Positions 1-5,615 of a stretch of 5,615 bases of DNA are shown here, piece by piece; the stretch's first letter is position 1, and the number at the start of each line of letters is the position of its first letter. The position numbers and the translations under genes were made by a program. The notes beneath the pieces are model-generated. The model was not told the origin of the DNA. It searched no databases and saw only the letters and a program-made list of their open reading frames with translations. Where the stretch lies: contig JAAUTT010000358.1 in assembly GCA_012031335.1 (NCBI GenBank), forward strand, positions 1 through 5,615, in the 5' to 3' direction. This stretch comes from Bacteroidales bacterium. GTDB lineage: Bacteria; Bacteroidota; Bacteroidia; Bacteroidales; JAAUTT01.

Positions 1-407
1 TTCCTGGCCGGTAATCGCCCTTATCGTCAAAATTACTTCCATCAACGAAGTTCTTAAACTGGCGACTTTTCAGCTATTTCCACAATTTTGGTGAAGAGCT
101 CACTTTTGCAGAAATAACAACGATTAACAGGGTTGTTTTTAAACTTTTCGTCTTCAAGCTCATTTGTTTCGATAATCTTAATACGGGCACCAATAACGGC
201 CGCTGTTTCCTTTGCCCTTTCAAATTCGCGCGAAGGATATGTTGGTGAAATGGCTAGTACGCCATAAGCATTATCTCCAAGTACTTCATAGGCAACCTTA
301 AGAAGAAAAGCGCTGTCTACCCCACCTGAATAGGCAACTACTACTTCATTCATATCGGTTAATATAGTTTTGAGCTTATCGTATTTCTGCAGTGTTTCCA
401 TAACCAT
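1..407 (-). pseudogene. larE: LarE-type ATP-dependent sacrificial sulfur transferase, N-terminal part, with an apparent frameshift
   Basis: LarE belongs to the PP-loop ATP pyrophosphatases. In known systems it adenylates the pyridinium carboxylate precursor of the nickel-pincer cofactor of lactate racemase and gives up its own sulfur. Visible here: the P-loop-like motif SGGVDS at residues 27-32, the segment ISPTYPSREFERA near 53-65, and RCYFCK at 96-101, all in the order expected for LarE. The first frame stops at 54-56, but the next frame continues with KNFVDGSNFDDKGDYRPG to the window edge, a strong match to the conserved LarE stretch. One extra base near 61-63 explains the break. The remaining half of the usual ~270 residues lies outside. 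The start is ATG at 407 or ATG at 401; the TTG at 410 is less likely. No clear Shine-Dalgarno is seen. It lies 64 bases downstream of the serine hydrolase on the same strand. No larB or larC is visible, so the actual substrate is uncertain. Confidence 0.82.
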
Positions 408-471
408 CAAAATAAAAAGACAAAATTATCTTTTTTTAGGAATTGCCAAGGAGATAACTCCAAAGAATTAC

Positions 472-1996
472 TTAATGTTTAATAAATTCATATTCGGTAT
501 ATTCAAGAAAATCTGCAACTCTTAAAATAACTGATTTTACCTGCTTGTTTTCTGTTTTAAAGTCCCAGGCTTTTATTCCATAAGTCGGATCGCTGTATGT
601 ACATAAAAATCTGTTGTTTCCAATATGTTCCAAATGTGCTGTCAGATTGGAATGGTGTTCAAATTTGACATAGAGATCGCCATTATTTTCGGTTATATTC
701 AAATACCCATATACAGGATGAACAAAAGTGTCCTGTATAACTTTTTCAGGTCAGGGACTGTTTTGGGATGCAAAGCCACAGAGTCCTTCCACGATTTATA
801 TTCAGCTTTTTCGTACTTCGCTTTTTCTTTTGAAGTAATTGTGATAAATACCGCTATAATTTCTGTACGGAAGGTTGAGGTAAGCATCGGTAATTTCCCA
901 TTTTAAAGCTTCATAGAAATAATTTTGATCGGTATTGGTTAAAATAACTATTCCCAATTTTTCTTCGGGTAAAAGAGTAACTGATGTAAAAAACCATTCA
1001 CCCCACCGGTATGTGAAACTATTTCTCTCCCTTCATAATCTGTGAGGTCCCATCCCAGGCCATATAATTCGTAATGGCTGCGATTAAATAAATTACGTGC
1101 ATTTCCGATGATCGACCGGGGAGTTCGGGTATCCTTTATAACCTTGAAAGGAATTATGTTCTGCCCGTTGAATTTTCCACTATCAAGTTGGCATAACAGC
1201 CAGTTGCTCATATCCTTAACCGACGATCCTATTGAAGCTGCAGGAGCCAGATTGTCCATAAGCGGAAATGAAAGAAGTTTAAGGGTGTCTAATACTAATG
1301 TATGAGGATAAGCAATATTGGATTGCTTAGGAACATCCGCCGCAAGCGCTATGCTTCTTGTCATTTGCAGAGGATCAAAAATTCTGTTTTTTAAATTCCA
1401 TTCCCAGCTTTCTCCGCTTATTTTCCTGATACATTCTCCTGCCAGTAGAAATCCTGCATTGGTATATCCCATTTTGTGCGAAAGTCGTAGGCCGGAGTAA
1501 GCAATCCAAATTTTTGAATAACACCATCAGGCTTAAGATCACTGGTCCAATACATAAAGTCGCCCTGAAAAGTTTCCAGTCCCATTCTGTGACTTAAAAT
1601 ATCGGTAAGATTGAGTTCCTTTGTTACCCATGGATCTTTCATAGTAAACCCAGGAAGCCATTGAATTACTTTATCGTTCATGGTGCATTTATTATCGTAT
1701 GCAAGCCACGCCATAAGAGTGCCTGTAAAAGCCTTTGTATTTGAACCTATTAAAAAGATGGTATTTTCATCGGGTTTTTCCTGCTTGTTTATTGATTTGA
1801 TCCCATACCCTTTGGATAGGATAACTTTTCCGTCTTTTACTACAGCAATGGCCACACCGGGAATATTCCACTGCTTTAAAGCACGGTTAATATAATTTTC
1901 GAGACTGTCGGTTATAAAGGGCGGACTTTTATGCTGAGCATTTAAAGAAATTGAAATGAAGGATACAATAACGAAGAATAAAAATTGCTTTTTCAT
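472..1996 (-). pseudogene. Exported serine beta-lactamase-like hydrolase (class C / S12 family) with DUF3471-like C-terminus, interrupted by about five frameshifts
   Basis: A secreted or periplasmic serine hydrolase of the beta-lactamase class C / PBP4* / esterase fold. The first frame (1996-1475) has a signal peptide at residues 1-20 (cleavage likely at LNA|Q), the nucleophile motif SNTK at 85-88 and LSHRMGL at 134-140. The second frame (1475-960) gives YTN at about 178-180 of the rebuilt protein, the conserved stretch APAASIGSSVKDMSNWLL and the KTG-equivalent HTGG near 329-332. The third frame reads LGIVILTNTDQNYFYEALKW. The rest gives KAEYKSWKDSVALHPKT and HPVYGYLNITENNGDLYVKF, typical of the DUF3471-like tail of Bacteroidota homologues. 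Breaks are placed at the A-runs (coding strand) 1472-1475, 958-962, 822-831 and 742-746 and the T-run 724-727. Correcting them gives about 507 residues, a normal length with all catalytic motifs. The substrate (peptidoglycan peptide, beta-lactam or ester) cannot be told. The lesions may be sequencing errors rather than decay. Confidence 0.85.
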
Positions 1997-2127
1997 TATA
2001 TGGCAGATTTATAAAAGAACAAAATAAACGCTTTTTTTAGTGAGTAACATCCTTTAGGTGTCATTTACTGGAAGTCATTTTTTGTTACTTCTCAATACTT
2101 TGTTAGTCAGCGCTTTAATTTTTTAAT

Positions 2128-2135
2128 TAGCTTTG
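2128..2135 (+). promoter_or_regulatory. Candidate Bacteroidota -7 promoter box (TAGCTTTG) upstream of DUF4290-murA
   Basis: TAGCTTTG matches the established Bacteroidota sigma-ABfr -7 consensus TAnnTTTG exactly. A TTTG at 2099-2102 could serve as the -33 element, but the 25-base gap is longer than usual, so that half is weak. The implied transcription start near 2141 would leave a leader of only about 12 bases before the ATG at 2154. It lies in the divergent region between the hydrolase and DUF4290. Confidence 0.4.
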
Positions 2136-2153
2136 CAAAAATCAATTACAAAA

Positions 2154-2765
2154 ATGGATTACGATTACAATTCTTCGAGAAGTAGAATGATACTTCCCGA
2201 ATACGGCCGCAACATACAAAAGATGGTGGAATACCTGAAAACTATTCAGGACCGGGAAGAACGCAACCGTATGGCACAGGCCGTTATAAATGTTATGGGT
2301 AACCTCAATCCTCATCTGCGCGATGTGGTTGATTTCAAACATAAATTATGGGATCATCTGGCAATTATTGCCAATTTTGAGCTGGATATCGATTTTCCTT
2401 ACGAGATACCCAAACGTGAGATTTTATTTGAACCTCCCAAAAGAGTTCCATATACCCAATCGAACCTGCGGTTCAGGCATTATGGAAAAGTACTGGAGAA
2501 CTTTGTGAAATCAGCTGCCAAAATGCCAAATGGACCTGAGAAGGACGCATATATTCAGACTGTAGCAAATCATATGAAGAAGTCGTATCTTACCTGGAAT
2601 AAAGAAATTGTGAACGACGATGTTATTCTTAAAGATATGGCTACACTTTCAGGCGGTCAGCTGCAGCCAAGCCAGGAGATGAAACTTCACGAAACAAGGG
2701 ATATTCTTAATAAAGCTAAGCAACAGCAACAACAGCAACGCAATCAAAATCCCAAGAAAAAATAG
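2154..2765 (+). CDS. DUF4290 family protein
   Basis: A conserved Bacteroidota protein of unknown function. The family is recognised from the N-terminal segments ILPEYGRNIQKMVEYL and DREERNRMAQAVINVMGN and from LRDVVDFKHKLWDHLAI, a run of charged, helix-forming residues typical of DUF4290. I chose the ATG at 2154 (MDYDYNSSRSRM), which matches usual family starts; an upstream TTG at 2133 would add seven residues but overlaps the putative -7 box. The length of 203 residues is normal. There is no signal peptide or membrane segment, so it is probably cytoplasmic. The C-terminus is low-complexity: six glutamines followed by an Asn/Gln/Lys-rich tail. The frame is intact. murA follows 32 bases later on the same strand; from memory this pairing recurs across the phylum, suggesting a role connected to envelope growth, but no activity is assigned. 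Confidence 0.9.
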   Translation: MDYDYNSSRSRMILPEYGRNIQKMVEYLKTIQDREERNRMAQAVINVMGNLNPHLRDVVDFKHKLWDHLAIIANFELDIDFPYEIPKREILFEPPKRVPYTQSNLRFRHYGKVLENFVKSAAKMPNGPEKDAYIQTVANHMKKSYLTWNKEIVNDDVILKDMATLSGGQLQPSQEMKLHETRDILNKAKQQQQQQRNQNPKKK

Positions 2766-2797
2766 TTTCAGGATAAAAATTGCCAACACAGATTTTC

Positions 2798-4108
2798 ATG
2801 GCAACATTCGAAATTAAGGGTGGAAAAAAACTTCAGGGGGAAATATATCCCCAGGGTGCCAAGAATGAGGCTCTTCAGGTTATTTGTGCCTGTCTTCTTA
2901 CACCGGAAGTGGTAACAATAAAGAAAATCCCCGATATCAAAGACGTAAATATTCTAATTGATGTGATGAGGGAGCTGGGCGTAAAAGTAACCCGCCTCAA
3001 TGCACACGATTATGCTTTCCAGGCCGATGATATCAATACCTCTTATCTTTACGAGCAGTCGCTCAAAAATAAAGCTTCAAATCTCCGTGGATCGATTATG
3101 ATTATCGGCCCCCTTCTTTCGCGTTTTGGTATTGGTTATATACCTAAACCCGGAGGGGATAAAATAGGAAGAAGGAGACTCGATACCCATTTTATAGGAT
3201 TTCAGAAATTGGGAGCGGAATTTTGCTACGATCCTCTGGACAACTACTATAAGGTAAACGCGACTAACCTGAAAGGAGCCTATATTTTACTCGATGAGGC
3301 ATCGGTAACCGGAACAGCCAATATCCTGATGGCGGCCGTTTTGGCAAAAGGAACTACAACACTGTATAATGCAGCCTGCGAGCCATACATTCAGCAGCTC
3401 TGCAAAATGCTAATCAGCATGGGCGCAAAAATTCAGGGAGTGGGTTCAAACCTGTTAACAATAGAAGGTGTTGAAGCCCTTACAGGATGCGAACATACCC
3501 TTCTCCCCGATATGATTGAAGTAGGCAGTTTTATCGGGCTGGCAGCTTTTACTCACTCGGATATAACAATCAAGCATGTTTCGTTCGAAAATCTGGGTAT
3601 TATTCCCATGCAATTCGAACGGCTGGGCATTAAAATGGAGAAAATAAACGACGATATTCATATTCCTGCCCAGGATGTTTATGAAATTGAAACTTTTATT
3701 GATGGTTCTATCCTAACCATAGCCGATGCTCCGTGGCCAGGGTTAACCCCCGACCTGCTAAGTGTTTTTCTTGTAATCGCAACCCAGGCCAAAGGAAGTG
3801 TACTCATTCATCAGAAGATGTTTGAAAGCCGTTTGTTTTTTGTTGATAAACTGATCGATATGGGAGCCCAGATAATTCTTTGTGATCCCCATAGAGCTAC
3901 GGTGATAGGTTTGGCAAATAAGGTGAAGCTTAGAGCTACAACCATGACATCGCCTGATATCCGGGCAGGTGTGGCCTTGTTAATTGCAGCTATGTCGGCC
4001 GAAGGTACCAGTATTATTCATAATATTGAACAGATTGACCGTGGATATGAGCGTATTGATGAGCGGTTGAATAAAATAGGAGCCCAGATATTGAGAGTAA
4101 GTAATTGA
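2798..4108 (+). CDS. murA: UDP-N-acetylglucosamine 1-carboxyvinyltransferase MurA, Asp-type active site
   Basis: MurA catalyses the first committed step of peptidoglycan synthesis in the cytoplasm: transfer of enolpyruvate from phosphoenolpyruvate to UDP-GlcNAc. The whole 436-residue EPSP-synthase-like protein is uninterrupted. Landmarks by alignment to E. coli MurA from memory: K22-N23 in QGAKNEAL (E. coli K22), the active-site loop PGGDKIGRRRLDTH at 118-131, D319 in PGLTPDLL (E. coli D305), R389 in DIRAG (R371), and R415 in IDRGYERI (R397). The loop carries Asp121 where E. coli has Cys115, the residue alkylated by fosfomycin. I chose the ATG at 2798 (MATFEIKGG), the normal start in Bacteroidota homologues, over a TTG at 2780. 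It follows DUF4290 by 32 bases and is probably co-transcribed with it. The gene 49 bases downstream may be read through. Confidence 0.97.
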   Translation: MATFEIKGGKKLQGEIYPQGAKNEALQVICACLLTPEVVTIKKIPDIKDVNILIDVMRELGVKVTRLNAHDYAFQADDINTSYLYEQSLKNKASNLRGSIMIIGPLLSRFGIGYIPKPGGDKIGRRRLDTHFIGFQKLGAEFCYDPLDNYYKVNATNLKGAYILLDEASVTGTANILMAAVLAKGTTTLYNAACEPYIQQLCKMLISMGAKIQGVGSNLLTIEGVEALTGCEHTLLPDMIEVGSFIGLAAFTHSDITIKHVSFENLGIIPMQFERLGIKMEKINDDIHIPAQDVYEIETFIDGSILTIADAPWPGLTPDLLSVFLVIATQAKGSVLIHQKMFESRLFFVDKLIDMGAQIILCDPHRATVIGLANKVKLRATTMTSPDIRAGVALLIAAMSAEGTSIIHNIEQIDRGYERIDERLNKIGAQILRVSN

Positions 4109-4157
4109 AATTCGAACTTTAGTACATAAATGTTGTTATAAACAAAAAATTGAAAAG

Positions 4158-4701
4158 ATGATTCGTACCTTAATAATTGCATCAATCGTATTAATTGGAT
4201 TAACCAGCTTCACTAATGTACCCGAGAAGGGAACATTTTCTAAAGCTCAAACAGGTCTGGCAGTTGGAAATGTAGCTCCCGACCTTAAGTTTATGAGCCC
4301 TGAAGGAAAAGAAATAAGCCTTTCTTCCTTACGGGGGAAGGTAGTTCTTATCGATTTCTGGGCATCCTGGTGCCCTCCATGTCGTGCCGAAAATCCCAAT
4401 CTTGTATCAACATACCAGAAATATAAAGATCAAAACTTTACAGCGGGGAAAGGTTTGATCAATCTTTAGCGTCTCGCTCGACAAGGTAAAAGCAAACTGG
4501 ATAGCAGCTATTCAAAGTGATAAACTGGTGTGGCCCTATCATGTGAGCGATTTAAAGTATTGGAATTCAGAAGGTGCAGCCATTTACAACGTAGAATCAA
4601 TTCCTGCAAGTTTCTTAATTGATGCTAACGGTAAAATTTTGGCAAAAAACCTTCGGGGCGCACAACTTGGTGCTAAACTCGAGTCGCTGGTAAAGAAATA
4701 A
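4158..4701 (+). pseudogene. TlpA/ResA-like thiol-disulfide oxidoreductase with one apparent frameshift
   Basis: A thioredoxin-fold protein of the TlpA/ResA/AhpC-TSA group acting outside the cytoplasm. The N-terminal hydrophobic segment (residues 4-18) is a signal peptide or membrane anchor; no lipobox cysteine is seen. The family motif VGNVAPDLKF precedes LRGKVVLIDFWASWCPPC, with the redox pair C72-C75. The first frame stops at 4467-4469. The next frame resumes with IFSVSLDKVKANWIAAI, the cis-proline region ESIPASFLIDANGKI, and ends with LESLVKK at 4701. One extra base within 4451-4462, most simply in the AA at 4461-4462, joins them as GLI-IFSVSLD. The repaired protein is 180 residues, normal for the family, with both halves well conserved. 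The start ATG at 4158 has a weak GAAAAG ahead of it. It lies 49 bases after murA and ends 19 bases before a hairpin terminator. The partner substrate is unknown. Confidence 0.87.
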
Positions 4702-4720
4702 ACCAATAACAATATATTTT

Positions 4721-4762
4721 ATCAAAGGCAGTTTTCCTCAAGGGTAACTGCTTTGATATTTT
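4721..4762 (+). terminator. Rho-independent-like terminator after the thioredoxin gene
   Basis: The arms 4721-4733 (ATCAAAGGCAGTT) and 4746-4757 (AACTGCTTTGAT) pair over 12 base pairs with a single bulged G at 4728 and a 12-base loop. The hairpin is followed by ATTTT on the plus strand. It starts 19 bases after the thioredoxin stop, where a terminator for the plus-strand unit is expected. The minus-strand side has no T-run, so it probably works mainly on plus-strand transcripts. Confidence 0.7.
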
Positions 4763-5054
4763 ATATGCCAAATTGACGTTTCTGTTATTTGGACAATAAA
4801 TTTGAGTATGGGGCAGGGAATAAAAAATTGTATGAAATTTATAAAGAAGATAAGTATGTCCAAAAATAAGACTAAATTAATAAAGGTCTGACGTCTCTCT
4901 TCCATTGAGATATTTTCGAGCCAAACACCAGTTTCTTCCATGGTAATTTTTCTTTTTTTTGCCAGTACTCATCAGGCAGGAAGCAGTATTCATTCGCGAA
5001 AAAGAAATTATTAAAAACATAAATGAAAATAATTAAAACGATCGATTTTTTCAT
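4738..5054 (-). CDS. Small exported protein of unknown family, probably frameshifted; possible immunity protein
   Basis: I do not recognise this family. The ATG at 5054 has the best ribosome binding site in the window (AAAGGAG at 5061-5067, six-base spacer). The product starts with two lysines and a strongly hydrophobic stretch ending FFFA|NEY at residue 20, a convincing signal peptide. In the starting frame it ends after 60 residues at 4872. However, one added base in the eight-T run at 4953-4960 (an A-run on the coding strand) would move it into a frame reading RKITMEETGVWLENISMEER and on to a stop at 4738, about 105 residues in all. The second frame looks more protein-like at first (acidic, amphipathic), then turns hydrophobic and very AT-rich, and its stop lies inside the plus-strand terminator hairpin, so the true 3' end is uncertain. 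It begins 15 bases after the preceding stop, so the two genes are probably translationally coupled. An exported immunity role is only an inference from this layout. Confidence 0.45.
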
Positions 5055-5069
5055 ACCTATCTCCTTTGC

Positions 5070-5615
5070 TTATCTTCTATCGATATGGTAATGGTCAGCG
5101 TCAACATAGCCGACCTCAAGATCACTATGATATTCATTAGGATGAGCGAATGTTCTTGGTGGATCAGCATATTTATCATAAAATCGATGATCTTCAGGTA
5201 ATAAAAACCAGCCATTAGCGTCTGTATCATCATACGGTGTATTAATCCTAATAAAATCGCGCCCATTTTCAAGCATTACGCATGTCCCTTTAGTTGCCAG
5301 CGTGCTCCACTTGGATTTGTAATCATTAGCTTTAGCGCGTGTTTTAATCTCTCCGATGCCCGGATAACCGTTCTCCGGGAAAGCGTCCACAGCCGCGCAC
5401 CGTACATGTGGAGACGCTAGTCCCCACGGTATGTTAGGCGCCCCGCTAGTCGAGTAGAAGGCATTTACATAAGGAGAACGCCAAGAACAGCTATACCAGA
5501 CATTCGAGTAGGCTGAAACAATACTGTTATGGAGCGCAGTTGTGCCCGGATCGAACCAGCCGTTTCTGCTGAAGTCGGACGAGGTATTGCCTTGATGTAA
5601 TTGGGCGGCGATACC
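5070..5615 (-). CDS. C-terminal 181 residues of a larger protein of unknown family; possible polymorphic toxin C-terminus
   Basis: The frame is open from the window edge to a TAA at 5070-5072, so the N-terminus is outside. I do not recognise the family. The upstream part (residues 1-75) is rich in Trp, Tyr, Ser and Asn (for example GWFDPGTTALHN, VWYSCSWRSPYV, with Cys43 and Cys73). The downstream part has Cys112, GRDFIRINTPYDD and a polar tail rich in His and acidic residues: EDHRFYDKY at 141-149, AHPNEYHSDLE at 157-167 and VDADHYHIDRR at the end. By hand count GC is about 53% at 5391-5615 and 38% at 5101-5220, so base composition changes within one gene. A GTG at 5390 could start a 106-residue protein, but the open frame continues upstream without a stop. 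A small exported protein with a strong ribosome site follows within 15 bases. Toxin-immunity is one reading; a phage-like or surface protein is also possible. Confidence 0.6.
   Translation of the reverse strand, partial: GIAAQLHQGNTSSDFSRNGWFDPGTTALHNSIVSAYSNVWYSCSWRSPYVNAFYSTSGAPNIPWGLASPHVRCAAVDAFPENGYPGIGEIKTRAKANDYKSKWSTLATKGTCVMLENGRDFIRINTPYDDTDANGWFLLPEDHRFYDKYADPPRTFAHPNEYHSDLEVGYVDADHYHIDRR

Noticed and set aside
450..461. GGAG-ATAA-CTCC hairpin between the hydrolase stop and larE
   Set aside because: A four-base-pair stem without a following T-run on the minus strand is too weak to call a terminator.
724..1475. Programmed frameshifting or transcriptional slippage in the hydrolase
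   Set aside because: Five events at runs of only four or five bases, with shifts in both directions and no stimulatory structure seen, are not plausible as programmed recoding.
2018..2031. TATTTTG on the minus strand upstream of the hydrolase as a -7 box
   Set aside because: It is one base short of TAnnTTTG and has no TTTG at a suitable upstream distance.
2043..2089. Inverted repeat AGTAAC (2043-2048) and GTTACT (2084-2089) in the divergent region
   Set aside because: Six-base arms 35 bases apart are expected by chance in AT-rich DNA, and nothing links them to a regulator.
2133..2153. TTG at 2133 as the start of DUF4290
   Set aside because: The ATG at 2154 matches the usual family N-terminus, and the TTG overlaps the likely -7 promoter box.
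2780..2797. TTG at 2780 as the start of murA
   Set aside because: The extra residues MPTQIF are not part of MurA; the ATG at 2798 gives the canonical MATFEIKGG start.
4808..4891. Plus-strand frame for a 27-residue lysine-rich peptide starting MGQGIKNC
   Set aside because: It has no ribosome binding site or recognisable match, lies in AT-rich sequence and is opposite the putative small exported gene; chance is a sufficient explanation.
5057..5272. Minus-strand 71-residue frame starting MKMGAILLGLIHR
   Set aside because: It overlaps the longer frame that is open to the window edge, has no ribosome site and reads as a shadow.
1..5615. tRNA, rRNA, CRISPR array, insertion sequence or riboswitch
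   Set aside because: No repeat-spacer pattern, transposase-like protein, terminal inverted repeats, cloverleaf or recognisable aptamer was found by eye on either strand.

Overview
The window looks like a chromosomal segment from a member of the Bacteroidota. The main reasons are a DUF4290 gene directly followed by a Bacteroidota-type murA, an extracytoplasmic serine hydrolase with a DUF3471-like tail, AT-rich leaders without strong Shine-Dalgarno sites, and one good match to the Bacteroidota -7 promoter box (TAnnTTTG). The genus cannot be named from this sequence.

Layout. Positions 1-1996 (minus strand) carry a broken serine beta-lactamase-like hydrolase and then, 64 bases downstream, the N-terminal part of a LarE-type sulfur transferase that runs off the left edge. 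Positions 1997-2153 are a divergent intergenic region. Positions 2154-4701 (plus strand) carry DUF4290, murA and a TlpA-like thioredoxin, closed by a hairpin terminator at 4721-4762. Positions 4738-5615 (minus strand, convergent) carry two unrecognised genes: a small protein with a signal peptide and, upstream of it, the C-terminal 181 residues of a larger protein whose start lies outside the window.

Three themes stand out. (1) The MurA active-site loop has Asp where most MurA enzymes have the fosfomycin-reactive Cys. (2) Frame breaks are frequent: about five in the hydrolase, one in larE, one in the thioredoxin and probably one in the small right-hand gene. Most lie in or beside short homopolymers, whereas DUF4290 and murA are uninterrupted over 2 kb. 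Both sequencing error and gene decay fit; the homopolymer bias and the good conservation on both sides of each break favour error for several of them. (3) The right end differs from the rest. It has a steep GC drop (about 53% at the edge to about 22% near 5000), a strong Shine-Dalgarno, and a large unknown C-terminal domain followed at once by a tiny exported protein. That layout resembles a toxin and its periplasmic immunity protein. This is an inference from architecture only, because I recognise neither protein family.

Functional links: DUF4290-murA is probably one transcription unit serving cell-wall precursor synthesis, possibly extended into the thioredoxin gene. The hydrolase and larE are adjacent on the same strand but have no evident functional link.
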